Origin: Larus michahellis
Taxonomy: Eukaryota > Chordata > Aves > Charadriiformes > Laridae
Assembly: GCF_964199755.1 (NCBI RefSeq)
Contig: NC_133911.1
Location: 3,499,001-3,563,000 of the forward strand
Direction: 5' to 3'
Length of the DNA: 64,000 nucleotides
Part shown: in pieces, positions 49,691 to 60,300 of the stretch
How positions within the stretch are numbered: the first letter of the stretch is position 1
Layout: each line of letters opens with the position of its first letter
Program-made: the position numbers and the translations under genes
The notes under the pieces: model-generated
What the model saw: the letters and a program-made list of their open reading frames with translations, nothing else
Database searches by the model: none
Told to the model about the DNA's origin: nothing

Positions 49691-51698
49691 GAACTTGGAG
49701 AAATGAAAATAACGGGGAATGATTTGTTTAGCAAAACGCATTAAATGCGTGACTCTGTGCTTTGTGGGCAATAGTCAAATATGCAGCAATGCCCTGTGAG
49801 CCTGCTGGTTGCAAATCACAGGCCTAATCCTGGTTTCCTTTACTCAAGCAGAGTAAAAACGAGATTTTTAAATGAGCTTCAGAATATGTTGAGTTGCCTG
49901 AACTAAAAGGTGGTGCTAGGAGGCGTACACAGCAGTAACTTGTATTAATTTTTTTTTTTTTTTTTTTTAATTCAAGGTTATCTCATCGTGGAGATAACCA
50001 AATCTCTGCCAGCGCGTCGCGAGAAGACGGCTGGAGCAGGCCATTCCTAGGTTGCACAGTTGGTGAGCTAACACTCCGCTATGCTATTCTTAGGAAGTTG
50101 TTATGGGCTGATCTAAATTCTTCTCTGAGTTATGAACGTTAACTTCAGTTTTAAAACTTTGGTTTAGGTCCAAGCTCCACAGCGTAGTAATTTAGGTTGC
50201 GCCATGGTTTGCATTTTTTTCTGTCGGGTTTGAATTTTAGAAAACAGGGTAGCTCTGAATTGGGAAGTTCTGTTTACTGCCTTTTATGGCCTTAGTATGT
50301 ATTTATACTGTATCACAAAACCTGCCAAAGTGATATACCACTTTTGCTACAAGGCTAGAACATTCTGCCAGGTATGAAGAGGCGCAGGTACGCTATAGAA
50401 AGTTAAGTCTATGAGTACTTCAGGCAAACAACAGTTGTAGATTTCTATAGGTATGTTTATACTGACATCCTTTTAAGGATACCTTCCCCTTAATGAAACA
50501 TTTAAGTGTTAGCTTTAACTATATAACTTCTTTTAAAAAGTTCTAAGTGCAACTTCAACTGCACAAAGAGTGTGGGGGGCAAAACCTGTCTGAATGGTGT
50601 AGAAGTCACACATGGGCAATTATTTCCTCCCATCCGTACTTCCGCGTGAAACCAAGTGGCGTAGGAGATTGTGATGGACTTTCGTGCTAAATATTCAAAC
50701 TCCCTCTAGTGAAGCCGTATGTTGTCGCAGCTTTCAAATGCACCAGGCACTGCAAGGGAAGGTTTTACTCTTCTGAGTTTGGCCCCATGAGTGAGAGCTG
50801 ACAGACTCTGAACTTGCCCGAAGCCAAGTGCAGGACCTTAGTTTTACTCACTGGTAACTAAGTGGGGCTGTTAAAAAGGTTCCCATCATTTGGAGACAGA
50901 GCAAGACACCGGGAAAATAAAATTATCATTAGGCCACACCTTGTTTAAATGAGAGCATGCAGACTGATGGAAAACGGTGTTTCACTTGAAGCCTACTTTG
51001 CACAAAATGATTGGTTATAAACTTACAGCACAGTGGGTTTTTTCCCTACGGGGAAAGTTTGATTCTTTAATGGCAAAAATCAAATTAATTTTCAACGTTA
51101 ATGTTTATCTCATAAGAAGAATAGTTGAGAATGAACGTGATAAGGGAGAAAAAGTGATTTTCCCATGTGGTCAAACTCCCATTTCTGCATTAAACTCCCA
51201 AGAGATCTAAGATATTTTTTCACTTGTTACACATTACTTGACATAGTTCAAGGTATTTAATACACTACACAGATGAAATACCAGCTATATCTGTATCGGA
51301 CAGCAGAGGTATTACGCAGCATGACGCTGCTCCTTTTTAATATATGGATTTATCCTATGGAACTATGTAATCACTGTAAGGTGGCATCAGCAGAAAGGGA
51401 ATTATATTTGTGTTCTCACAGCATAGCAACTAAAACTCCTTTTAGAGTGTGAAGAAAATTAACATTTCCTATCTTCAGGCAAAAGATACTGTTGACTGAT
51501 GTGGCTGATCAGAACAGGAGCTCAGTGTGCAACTCCATCTGGGTGACTCCTGCCCGTTGGTTGCACGCCTGATCCCTGAGGAAACGAAACAGACTCTGCT
51601 AGTGAAGGACACGACGTAATAATGGATAATGCAGTCATGTTCCTTCCAGCACCACAAAGAAAGCAAGCATTCCTATGAAGGATACTCTTCAGAAGCAT
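49691..51698. other. Intergenic between TAS1R3 and the CPTP 3' end
   Basis: About 2 kb of AT-rich sequence with a T20 run and only short ORFs lacking similarity. It presumably holds TAS1R3 upstream control sequence, but no specific site is recognised apart from the TATA-like element at 49682-49690. Confidence 0.55.
49949..49968 (+). repeat. T20 homopolymer
   Basis: An uninterrupted T run upstream of TAS1R3. Similar tracts occur at 54690-54716 and 57178-57195 in INTS11 introns. Confidence 0.75.
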
Positions 51699-51704
51699 TT
51701 TATT
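51699..51704 (-). terminator. CPTP: Candidate CPTP polyadenylation signal
   Basis: AATAAA on the - strand, about 1.24 kb after the CPTP stop, is followed by a T/G-rich stretch (TTTCTTTGTGGTGC). Inferred 3' UTR is about 52938 down to about 51680. No other hexamer with such a good downstream element was noticed in this stretch. Confidence 0.5.
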
Positions 51705-52938
51705 CACATAATTTAATGTCCAGTTTGTTTAATCTCCATGAGGTAATAGTGATTTCCTGAATCGTTCAGTGTTACATTAGGCCAAAATGCCTTCTATCTG
51801 AGATACATCAAAACATGTCCCAGCCTGTGGGGTTCTCCCTTCTCCCCCAAATATTCACGTCATCCTGAACTAACAATATAGTGTTTTTTCAGCTTTCAAA
51901 AAGCTAAGTAAACTCTTGTTTTACATACTTAGGTGTGTGCGTATATGTATACATACACACACCGGCTATTATATACAGTGATTTGCAATGGAAGCCGTAA
52001 GCCTCACAAAGTAGTGACGTACAGTACAAGTTCAGATTTCTCCCCAGAGAAGTCATTTTTGTAGGCATTTGACACATTCATTAAAAAAAAAACCCAAACA
52101 TAACCATGAGACCACAGGTAAGGTCCAGTCTCCAGCCGATATACGGTATTGTGCAGTACATACTAAAAGTTATTCCGCATCCCCAGATGCATAAAGCGTA
52201 GATTAATGGACAGGGGAAGCTGCACAGAAGGAAGGTCCTGCTTAATGGATCCGAGCACAAAGGAAGAATGGTCTCTTACTGTAACACCACCCTTTCCTTT
52301 AATTCTCATGGACGCAGAATTAGCAGCAATAATCAAATGAGTCTGTGACCACAAGGAAAAAAGCTTCCCTTCAGACACGCGTTACTCATGATTGTATTGT
52401 CATGGTTAAAGCATAACGGAGGGCAACCGCCCCCCCTGTTCAAAGGAACAGCTTGTAAACAAAAGTGGCAAAGTGAGCTTGCATGTCGTGTTAATGTGCT
52501 CAGACACCACATCTGAAAGTTGTGCTGTCACACAAGGTCCTGCCTATTGGTGTAAATCCACGGAAGCTGCTGAAGTTGCAGAGTTTGGCTTCAAAAAGAA
52601 AATAAAACCTCCCACTCCCAGTCTAGCTGGAGAGTTGAAGGTGAATCCAGGAAAAGAAATCCCTTTAGCACAGTACTACTGGTTTTTTTCTTACTGTAGA
52701 GCTGAGGCTCTACACACAGAGACAGATATATGTACATATAAAAAAAAAAGGTGCAATTTTCTCTTATAAAGTGAATTTTTTCTTAGCTTTGCGACTTGGC
52801 AGCTCCGTGCTGGAAAAGGAAAGGGAGAGCGACCACGGACAGAACCAGACCCTCGTGCGTCTGTGAAAACATGCCCCGTTTCCCCCTTTCATCCAACTTC
52901 TGTCAGAATGTGGCACGGCTCTTGGAACATCCCTCCCC
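51705..52938 (-). other. CPTP: Probable CPTP 3' UTR
   Basis: AT-rich sequence between the CPTP stop and the candidate AATAAA. It holds no ORF with recognisable similarity. It contains an imperfect palindrome at 51932-51963 and an A10 run near 52740. The extent is inferred from the polyadenylation signal only. Confidence 0.45.
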
Positions 52939-53461
52939 TCAAGGAAGGTCAAGCAGCTTATGCTGGGCAAAGAGCTCCTGGGTGATGCCGTACACATCGC
53001 AGATATAGGGCAAGGCCTCACCCAGCATGGCCACAGCCTCCTCGGCCGTGCCCACGTTCATGATCTCCAGGAAGGCGTTGCGGGACGGCAGAGCGCAGAA
53101 GGCCACCGTGGCCGCCTTGCGAATCACCCAGGGGTGGTAGGCGGCAAGGGAAGCGTTGTAGGAGTCCGTGCAGATGACGGAGGTGCGGGAGTCCTCCTGG
53201 CCCGTCCTCAGCCCCTCCAGGAAGAGCTGCAGCCAGCGCAGGGCCCTGTGGAGACGCAGGACAGTGCGGCAGCCGGAGTCGGGCCGTCCTGATCGCTTCT
53301 GGAGATCCACCAGCCCGCTGGCCAGCTCGTACTCCACCATGGACTGCAGCGACACGTACTTTTCCCGCTGCTCGCCGCCGCAGTAGTTCTCCATGATCTG
53401 CACCTTGGCCACCGCGTCCTTGGAGACGAAGGAGAAGATGGCGCCCAGGCTGTGCAGGAAC
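52939..53461 (-). CDS. CPTP: CPTP coding exon 2
   Basis: The 523-bp exon holds the rest of the GLTP fold, from FLHSLGAIFSFVSKDAV to the stop at 52939-52941. Conserved blocks are SGCRTVLRLHRALRWLQLF, SYNASLAAYHPWVIRKA and LGEALPYICDVYG. Base composition is markedly GC-rich compared with the flanking 3' UTR. Confidence 0.97.
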
Positions 53462-53657
53462 CTGAGGGGGGAACGGGGGTGAGACAGGCCGGCGTTAGCG
53501 GGCGCGGGCCGGGGGCGGCCGCCGCGGGCACTCACCGGATGAGCCCCCGCCATCCGCAGAGGTAGGGGCCCAGCAGCACCTCCCGCCGCTCCGTCACGCA
53601 CGTCTGGAAGGCGGCGAGGACCTCCCGCAGGCTGAAGGCGCCCGCCGCCACCGCCAT
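52939..53657 (-). CDS. CPTP: Ceramide-1-phosphate transfer protein, complete
   Basis: Cytosolic GLTP-fold protein that moves ceramide-1-phosphate between trans-Golgi, plasma membrane and other membranes, and so limits arachidonate release. Two coding exons, 53536-53657 and 52939-53461, join within an Arg codon to give 214 residues, the same length as human CPTP. The family headgroup-binding residues fall at the same positions as in human: D56, K60, R106, R110 and H150 (motifs SKDAVAK, GCRTVLRLHRAL, AAYHPW). The protein ends LLDLP, as in mammals. The ATG at 53657 is chosen because it aligns one-for-one with the human start; the frame stays open upstream but has no ATG until 53912, in GC-rich repeat sequence. 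It is divergent from INTS11, sharing a 671-bp promoter interval. Confidence 0.97.
53536..53657 (-). CDS. CPTP: CPTP coding exon 1
   Basis: The 122-bp exon encodes the N-terminal helix MAVAAGAFSLREVLAAF and EVLLGPYLCGWRGLI, ending two bases into an Arg codon before GTGAGT. The short intron to exon 2 is only 74 bp. Confidence 0.94.
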
Positions 53658-53751
53658 TACCGCCGCTGCCCCATCGGTCCCCGCCCGGCGGGGCGGACGC
53701 GCCTGCGCAGCGGCGGCCGAGAGCAGGCCCGGGACGGCGGGGCCGGGCGGT

Positions 53752-53880
53752 CCGCGGTGAGGCGGGGGGGTGTCGGGCGGGCCTTGGGGAGGCCGCGGTG
53801 AGGAGGGGGGGGGGTCGGGCGGGCCTTGAGGAGGCCGCGGTGGGGGGGGGGGTGTCGGGCGGGCCTTGGGGAGGCCGCGG
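53752..53880 (+). repeat. G-rich minisatellite, three copies of about 41 bp
   Basis: The unit begins CCGCGGTGAGG, runs through a G tract of 7-11 bases and TCGGGCGGGCCTTGGGGAGG. CCGCGG recurs at 53752, 53793, 53835 and 53875, so periods are 41, 42 and 40. G tracts vary in length between copies. It lies 95-223 bases upstream of the CPTP ATG. Confidence 0.85.
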
Positions 53881-54204
53881 GTCGCGCTGCGGGGGTGTCT
53901 GTGGGGTGTCATCCCTGCGGGCCGTTGGGAGCGGCGGGGCCGGGAGCGGCGGCGCCTCGGGCAGGTTTTACCTCAGCAGGGCGGCGGGGTTGCGGCTGGC
54001 GATCGGTGTGCGGTGTGAATAAACACCACGAGCCGGGAGCCCTTCCCTCTCCCCGGCCGCCTTTGCTGGGTCGTGGCGGTGGTGGGGATCGTGGAAGCCC
54101 GAGTTTCTAGTTGTTGTTAATCACCCACGCGTGGATCTCACCGGTGTTTCCTCGCTGTCTTCCCTCTAGGAAGAAGTTGAGGCTCTGCTTAAATCTTCTG
54201 CCCG

Positions 54205-54293
54205 ATGCTGAAAAAATAATTGAGATGGCAGCTGTAAAACCGGCTAAATCTTCTCGTGGTTTTGAGGACCCCGTTAGGCTGTTTCTGAAATAA
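54205..54293 (+). other. Two short ORFs in the possible INTS11 leader
   Basis: ATG-CTG-AAA-AAA-TAA at 54205-54219 is followed by a 22-codon ORF at 54225-54293 (starts MAAVKPAKSSRGFEDPV). The second ATG has G at -3 and G at +4, and its stop is 35 bases ahead of the INTS11 ATG. Whether this stretch is in the mature leader is not known; a CCCTCTAG acceptor-like site lies at about 54163-54170. Confidence 0.35.
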
Positions 54294-54328
54294 TTTGTCA
54301 CGCAGTTTGAGCTTTAGAGTTTGTTAAA

Positions 54329-54356
54329 ATGCCTGAAATAAAAGTCACTCCCTTGG
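54329..54356 (+). CDS. INTS11: INTS11 coding exon 1
   Basis: A 28-bp coding segment, MPEIKVTPL plus one base of Gly, followed by GTAAG. The ATG has A at -3. The 5' UTR boundary is not defined. Confidence 0.9.
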
Positions 54357-57300
54357 GTAAGTACAATTTAAAATCATCCTGAAATAGAAACGGGGAAAAA
54401 CTTTGTAATTTAGAATTCCAAGTAATACGCGTTAGGCTGCTGGAGACATACCTGCCTTTCCGTGCCACAAAAACTGCTCACAGTGTTGTACTGCAATACG
54501 TGTTACACCTGGTTGTTGTCAGCGTGTCACTGTCCTTTTGTCTTTCAAGCAAGTAAGACTCCGAAGGTCTGACAACTCTATTTTGATTACAGGATTCGTT
54601 AATACATACTGGTAAAGGCGTTGTAGTATTGGACAGTGTAGTCGGAGTATCAGTTCACTTAGCAGTGCTAAAGATTCGCAGGAAGCAAATTTTTCTTTTT
54701 TTTTTTTTTTTTTTTTAATGGGTTGCACAGAAAGTTTTGAGGTGCATTTCTGTACTGAGAGGGCAGAGGATATGCCAAGCAGAAGAACTGCTTTATCCTG
54801 ATGGATAGTTTTCTGGCTTGGAATTGACTTCACTAGAGCTTAATGAAGGTCTGGGCTTTCACCGGGAGGCACCGTGCCTGGGGAGGTGCAGAGCCCTCGG
54901 AACTCGGAGTTCCGTGACAGACGTCTCTTATCCTTTCCCCATAAGAGATCATTTTGCTCTTACTTGAAACCGTGTAGCTGCGATTGCACAGCAGCGGGCA
55001 GAGAACAAATGTGCCCTGAACTGCTTATGGGTTTGGATGCAGCGCTGTATTTACTGCAGTTTTGCAACTGCAGCTGGAAGGCCCCCTCATAAACTCAGGG
55101 AATGGGGTAAAACAGTTCGTATTTACCTCCTTTCGGACAGATTTGCTGGCTTGGAAGAAAGGATATAGTCTTCCCCTGCATCAGAGAAGGGTTAGGCAGT
55201 TTGTGCAGACCTTTAAACGTTTCTCTTTTTAAGTGATTGTAAGCATTCCCAGAGACGTCTTACTTGTCTGTCTTTGCTTCCATCCAGGAGCTGGCCAGGA
55301 TGTGGGGCGCAGCTGTATCCTTGTGTCTATTGCCGGGAAAAACGTAATGCTTGACTGTGGGATGCACATGGGCTACAACGATGATGTGAGTATGGTGGAG
55401 AAGCCTGAATGTTGGGTAGAGATACCTGGCCTTTCCCAGCAGGGCTCCAGGTTCATTGATCCGCTCTGTTCCCTTTTGTTTGAACGTTGCCTGACCCATC
55501 TTACGTGATGCAGGAGTAATATTAGCTAGGTGTGATTATTGCGCACATGTATCAACTGCTGCTGGAGCTGGATTATGGAAGAGAATGAACTGCTCTTGCC
55601 CCTTCGTGTCTTTGCAGAGACGCTTTCCTGACTTTTCTTACATCACTCAGAACGGAAGGCTGACTGACTTTCTCGACTGTGTGATCATCAGGTGAGGAAT
55701 CTTCCTTCCTTGGCAGAGCTCGGATGGGAAACGGGAAAGCTTTGTGTACTGTCCCTAACAGCCCAAACGTGTTGTCAGTCCGTCATTCATGTTCTGGCTA
55801 GTCCCTCTACGCCACGCAGTGCTTTAAAAATCTGAAGCAAGATCTGAGAAGCAGGCAAGCTGATTTCCTGTGCGGCATCTCATTTATCCTTTATGTCTTT
55901 TTGCAGCCACTTTCACTTGGACCATTGTGGAGCTTTGCCGTATTTCAGTGAAATGGTGGGTTATGACGGGCCCATTTACATGACGCATCCTACCAAGGCC
56001 ATCTGTCCCATCCTCCTGGAGGACTATAGGAAAATAACTGTAGACAAGAAAGGGGAAACAAACTTCTTTACTTCTCAAATGATTAAAGACTGTATGAAAA
56101 AAGTGGTTGCTGTGCATCTTCACCAGACAGTTCAGGTAAGCGATCGTTTCTGCCTACTCTGGGGTCCGACCCGCCGTATTGTTGTAGAAGGCAGAGCAAT
56201 TTTAGTTGTTTGAAATGTGTGCAGTAATGCAGTGTTTGCCTCTTGGCGCAGGTGGATGAGGAGCTGGAGATCAAGGCGTACTATGCAGGCCATGTGCTAG
56301 GGGCGGCCATGTTCCAGATTAAGGTTGGATGCGAGTCAGTTGTGTACACTGTGAGTATGCAAAAAACCATCTATAGATACCTACATCGCCTTTAAATGGC
56401 CCGTCTCGTTACCTTGAGAATGTTAATGCATTTCTCTTCTTCCATTAGGGTGATTATAACATGACACCAGACAGACATTTAGGGTAAGTAGGAAACTGAG
56501 TCTCTATGAATTGTATGTATTTCTGACGGGAAGATTTTAGCAGAGCTTCTGTTAATACTAGGGGCTTATCAGCATTGATTCTTTGTTAGGAGACCGGAAC
56601 ACGTAACGATGTCTTTGCTGGAAAGATAAATGCATTTTGAATTACAAGAATGAACAGATTTACATTGATTCTTCCAGATAGGCCTTAATGTAAATCTTCT
56701 ATATACTCGTATTAATCTATTTTTAAGGCTACGTAATAATTGGGCTTAGATGTTTGAAATGTTTTATTGTCATGGTATCTTCTAAATGTATTTACTTTCT
56801 AGGAGAGCACCAATTGCAAGCTTTAACATTCATTTTATTTTTACTGGCATCTGTAAGAGACTTATAATATTCATGCTATTTGGAATAATATTGTAAGGCA
56901 TTTAAAACAAGTAAGAGACTGGAGAAGAATTGCCTTTCAAAACCTGTAGTCTTTATTCTGAGCTGGATTAATTTAAAGAAAGCATGGCCTGCAAAGAGAG
57001 GAGTCCTGATGCTGCCACAGGACTCCTCGGTGACTTTGGGCAAGCGGACGCACATCTGTGTACCTGTTTTCCTATCTGCAAATGGAGACAGTGATGTTCT
57101 CCACCCATCTTTGAGACCCACAGATCAGAAATGCCGGATACCGTCTCCTGATTGTTGTTTTGGGTTTGTTTTGTTTCTTTTTTTTTTTTTTTTTTAAATT
57201 CCTTTTGTTCTAGTGCTGCCTGGATTGATAAGTGTCGCCCAGATTTATTAATAAGTGAATCCACCTATGCGACAACTATCAGAGATTCCAAACGCTGCAG

Positions 57301-60300
57301 AGAAAGAGACTTCCTGAAGAAAGTTCATGAGACTGTAGAAAGAGGAGGGAAGGTATGGCGTTCTGATAACCTAAGTGATGTGTTTTTTTTCTCTGTGAGG
57401 CTCTTATTGGCTCCATGGTGCCCTGTAACTACTAATTAACTCAGGCACCTATGTATGACCACTACATGAAACTGAAGGCATTTTTATATTCCTCCTTCTG
57501 TACTTTAAAAGACAGAATATTAAACACTTAAATTACACCAAGAAGAAAACCAAATTGATTTAATGAGACAGTAAAGGAAATGCTATGCTTACAGTCTGCA
57601 AATATGGAGGATAAAGGCAAAATTAACTTGATTTGCATCTTGTATAGTGAAGCATCCGCTCAGTCCTGTAAATTAAGAAACTGAGACTGCTTTTAAACTT
57701 GATCAGGAAGGATTTCCAGTGTAGACAGGTCTGTCTGCTCAGTGTCCTGTTCTGTGCTGCTCAGCACCGTGCTGGCTGGTACCATAAAACCCCTCCAAGT
57801 GCGTGGCAGCATGTGCTCGCTGTGCAGCAAACGATGCTTCAGTACCTTGGTGGTGGCTGTCACTTGCCTGGCCGCTTTGCTTGGGTAAGCCCGCTCCAGT
57901 CCCGTGTGGTTTGATGTGAACAACTTCAGCTAGCACATGGACCACACGATGAGAGCATCGGAACTCGGCCGTTAGTTGTATCAGTCCATTATTGCTTTAG
58001 AATTTCAGGCAGTCTTTTCTGTTTCTTAGAGCTTAGCCCTTATCTTTGCTAATATAAAATTTGTTTTTGAGATCCTTTTTCATTAATGCCCCATTTAGAG
58101 CACACCTAGGAAAAGACTTTATAAAAAGAGGCATTTTAACCCCTCAGAAAATGGAACCAGAAGTGGAAATTTGGAAGGCAGGAGCGTTTTACTGATTTCA
58201 GTGTAGCTGAGGATCTGGCTCTAGGTTCCTAGGACGTGGTTCATTTAACTCGATTAAATGGAAAGTTAGTCTGGCTGTTGGTTGTACGTGTAGAACTTGA
58301 ACTGCGTTTTGGTTGAAAGTTAACAGTAGTTTATCTCTTGTGACTCAAGCCCTGTATTTTATTCATTCTTATTGTCTTAGCAGGGGCAAAACGTAGGCTT
58401 GCTTGTGGAAAAGGGGGTGAGTCTCTTGGTAATGGATGTGGTTTGCTAAACGGTTCCATTAAGAAGTAGACAATGGCTTTCCCTCTGAATCTGGAAAACA
58501 AAAAAGTGGTGGTAAACTCTTCGCTGCCAAGCGACAGCACCTAACTGAAGAAAACATTGGAAATTGAAACAGTTTTGTGTTCTTTCCTCCCGCATTGTCT
58601 TAATTTGGGAGGGGAGGGAGGTCCTAATTCCCCCAGCACAGAGAAAGTGACCAAGGACAGAAACGCTCGCTGTCCATTTCCACAAATAATGCCAGAACTG
58701 TTGCTGTCAACAACTTGTTATCATGTTGTCCAGCAGAGAACAGACCTGAATATATTCACAAGCACCGTGTCCTGCCAGAGGCTTTCCTCTGTACGTACAA
58801 ACCCAAGGCTTAGCCGAGCGCACAGGTGCTGGGCAAATATCAGTGCCTTTCGTTCCAAAACTGCAGGAGAACACGTTCCTGTGGAAAGAAAGGTCAGCAA
58901 AAGAATATCAGAAAGTGAAAGGGAACTGAGGGACTCGTTCAGACGTGGTCACGCTGCAGGGCCATTTACCTCCTGTTTCACAGACTGTAAATCATATCTC
59001 AATTGCAGGTTCTTATCCCAGTTTTTGCCCTTGGACGTGCCCAGGAACTTTGCATTTTATTGGAGACTTTCTGGTGAGTGCCGTCTCTTCTGTGCACGTT
59101 CCCCCTCCTTTCTGTCCTCCTCGAGTTGTGGGGCTGGCAGGCTTCTGTGAGACGTTGTGTCTGTTCAGTACAAGTGTTCTCATGAGCGCTCCCCTGCATG
59201 TCGGCCCACACTACCCGTTGCGGAATTACTTCTTTCCATGTATTTCCCAGCATTCTTGACTCTAAGCAATAAACTAACCATTTTGTTATCCAGAGTCATT
59301 TTCTACTGCACTCCACGCCTCTGTCCTTTAAAAAATTTGATTGCATCTTTGCCATGTTGTAAAACTGTTTTCCCGGGAGGGGGAGGAGTGGTGAATGATG
59401 TAAGTATTAAACTTACCTATAGGCATTGTGTGGAAATGGTTTTGATAATACCAAATGCTGCTGCTTTTACTGTTTCCCGTAGCAGAATGATTAACATTGG
59501 TAACGGAAGGAAGTTGTCTGTAGTGGGCGAGAAGGAGAATTGGACTAAAGCCTACTTAGTAATAAGTTAATGCATAGCGATGTAGCGTAATACTGATTTA
59601 TAGGTCATTGAGAGTCGGATATGCAAAAAAAATCCTCTTTGGAGACTCCATAGGTTTATGGAGTTTAAGCATGGATAGCGGGGATCCTAATTTGGCCTTC
59701 ACGAGTCTCTGGAACGCTTCTTTCTACAGGGAAAGAATGAACTTGAAGGCTCCAATTTATTTTTCCACGGGACTGACGGAGAAGGCCAATCATTATTACA
59801 AGCTCTTCATCACCTGGACTAATCAGAAAATTCGGAAAACATTTGTGCAGAGGAACATGTTTGAATTCAAACACATCAAAGCGTTTGATCGAGCCTTTGC
59901 AGACAATCCGGGGCCTATGGTAGGTGGCCGTTAACCAGGTAATAGAGCGGACGTGCCGTGTGAGGGAGCTGGTTTTACACCACTGTGTTCCTGGCGAAGG
60001 CAAACAGGCAAAAACTCGCCATCCTCTGCCCATTTATAGCAGCATCCCGTCTGAAACCCTCTTGTGGCCAGGCCATTTGAATGCTTTTATCTGTGTAACT
60101 GAACGATCTATCTTTATTTCAGTAAAGGTAGAAATGCCCAGATAAAATAATTAAAAAAAAAAAAGATTGCATGTCCATATAATCTATACCTCTGGACCTG
60201 ATTCAAACTGTAATTTTTACAGTATATTCTTTTGACTTAAGTCAGGAAACAGATGACGGCACCATCTCTTATCGCTGGTTTTATTTCTAACTGGTTTGTT

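Larger units (their letters stand above)
53658..54328. promoter_or_regulatory. Divergent CpG-island promoter of CPTP and INTS11
   Basis: The interval between the two start codons is 671 bp and very rich in G, C and CpG from about 53658 to 54080, with no TATA box seen. This is the usual look of a bidirectional housekeeping promoter. It includes the tandem repeat at 53752-53880 and, nearer INTS11, a less GC-rich leader with short upstream ORFs. Exact start sites cannot be placed. Confidence 0.7.

Noticed and set aside
53658-53912. Upstream in-frame extension of CPTP exon 1 to an ATG at 53912
   Set aside because: The extension is Pro-rich translation of the 41-bp GC repeat; the ATG at 53657 matches the family start exactly.
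58557-59150. 197-codon open frame on the + strand
   Set aside because: It spans an intron and INTS11 exon 8 in a different frame; low-complexity composition and no family features.
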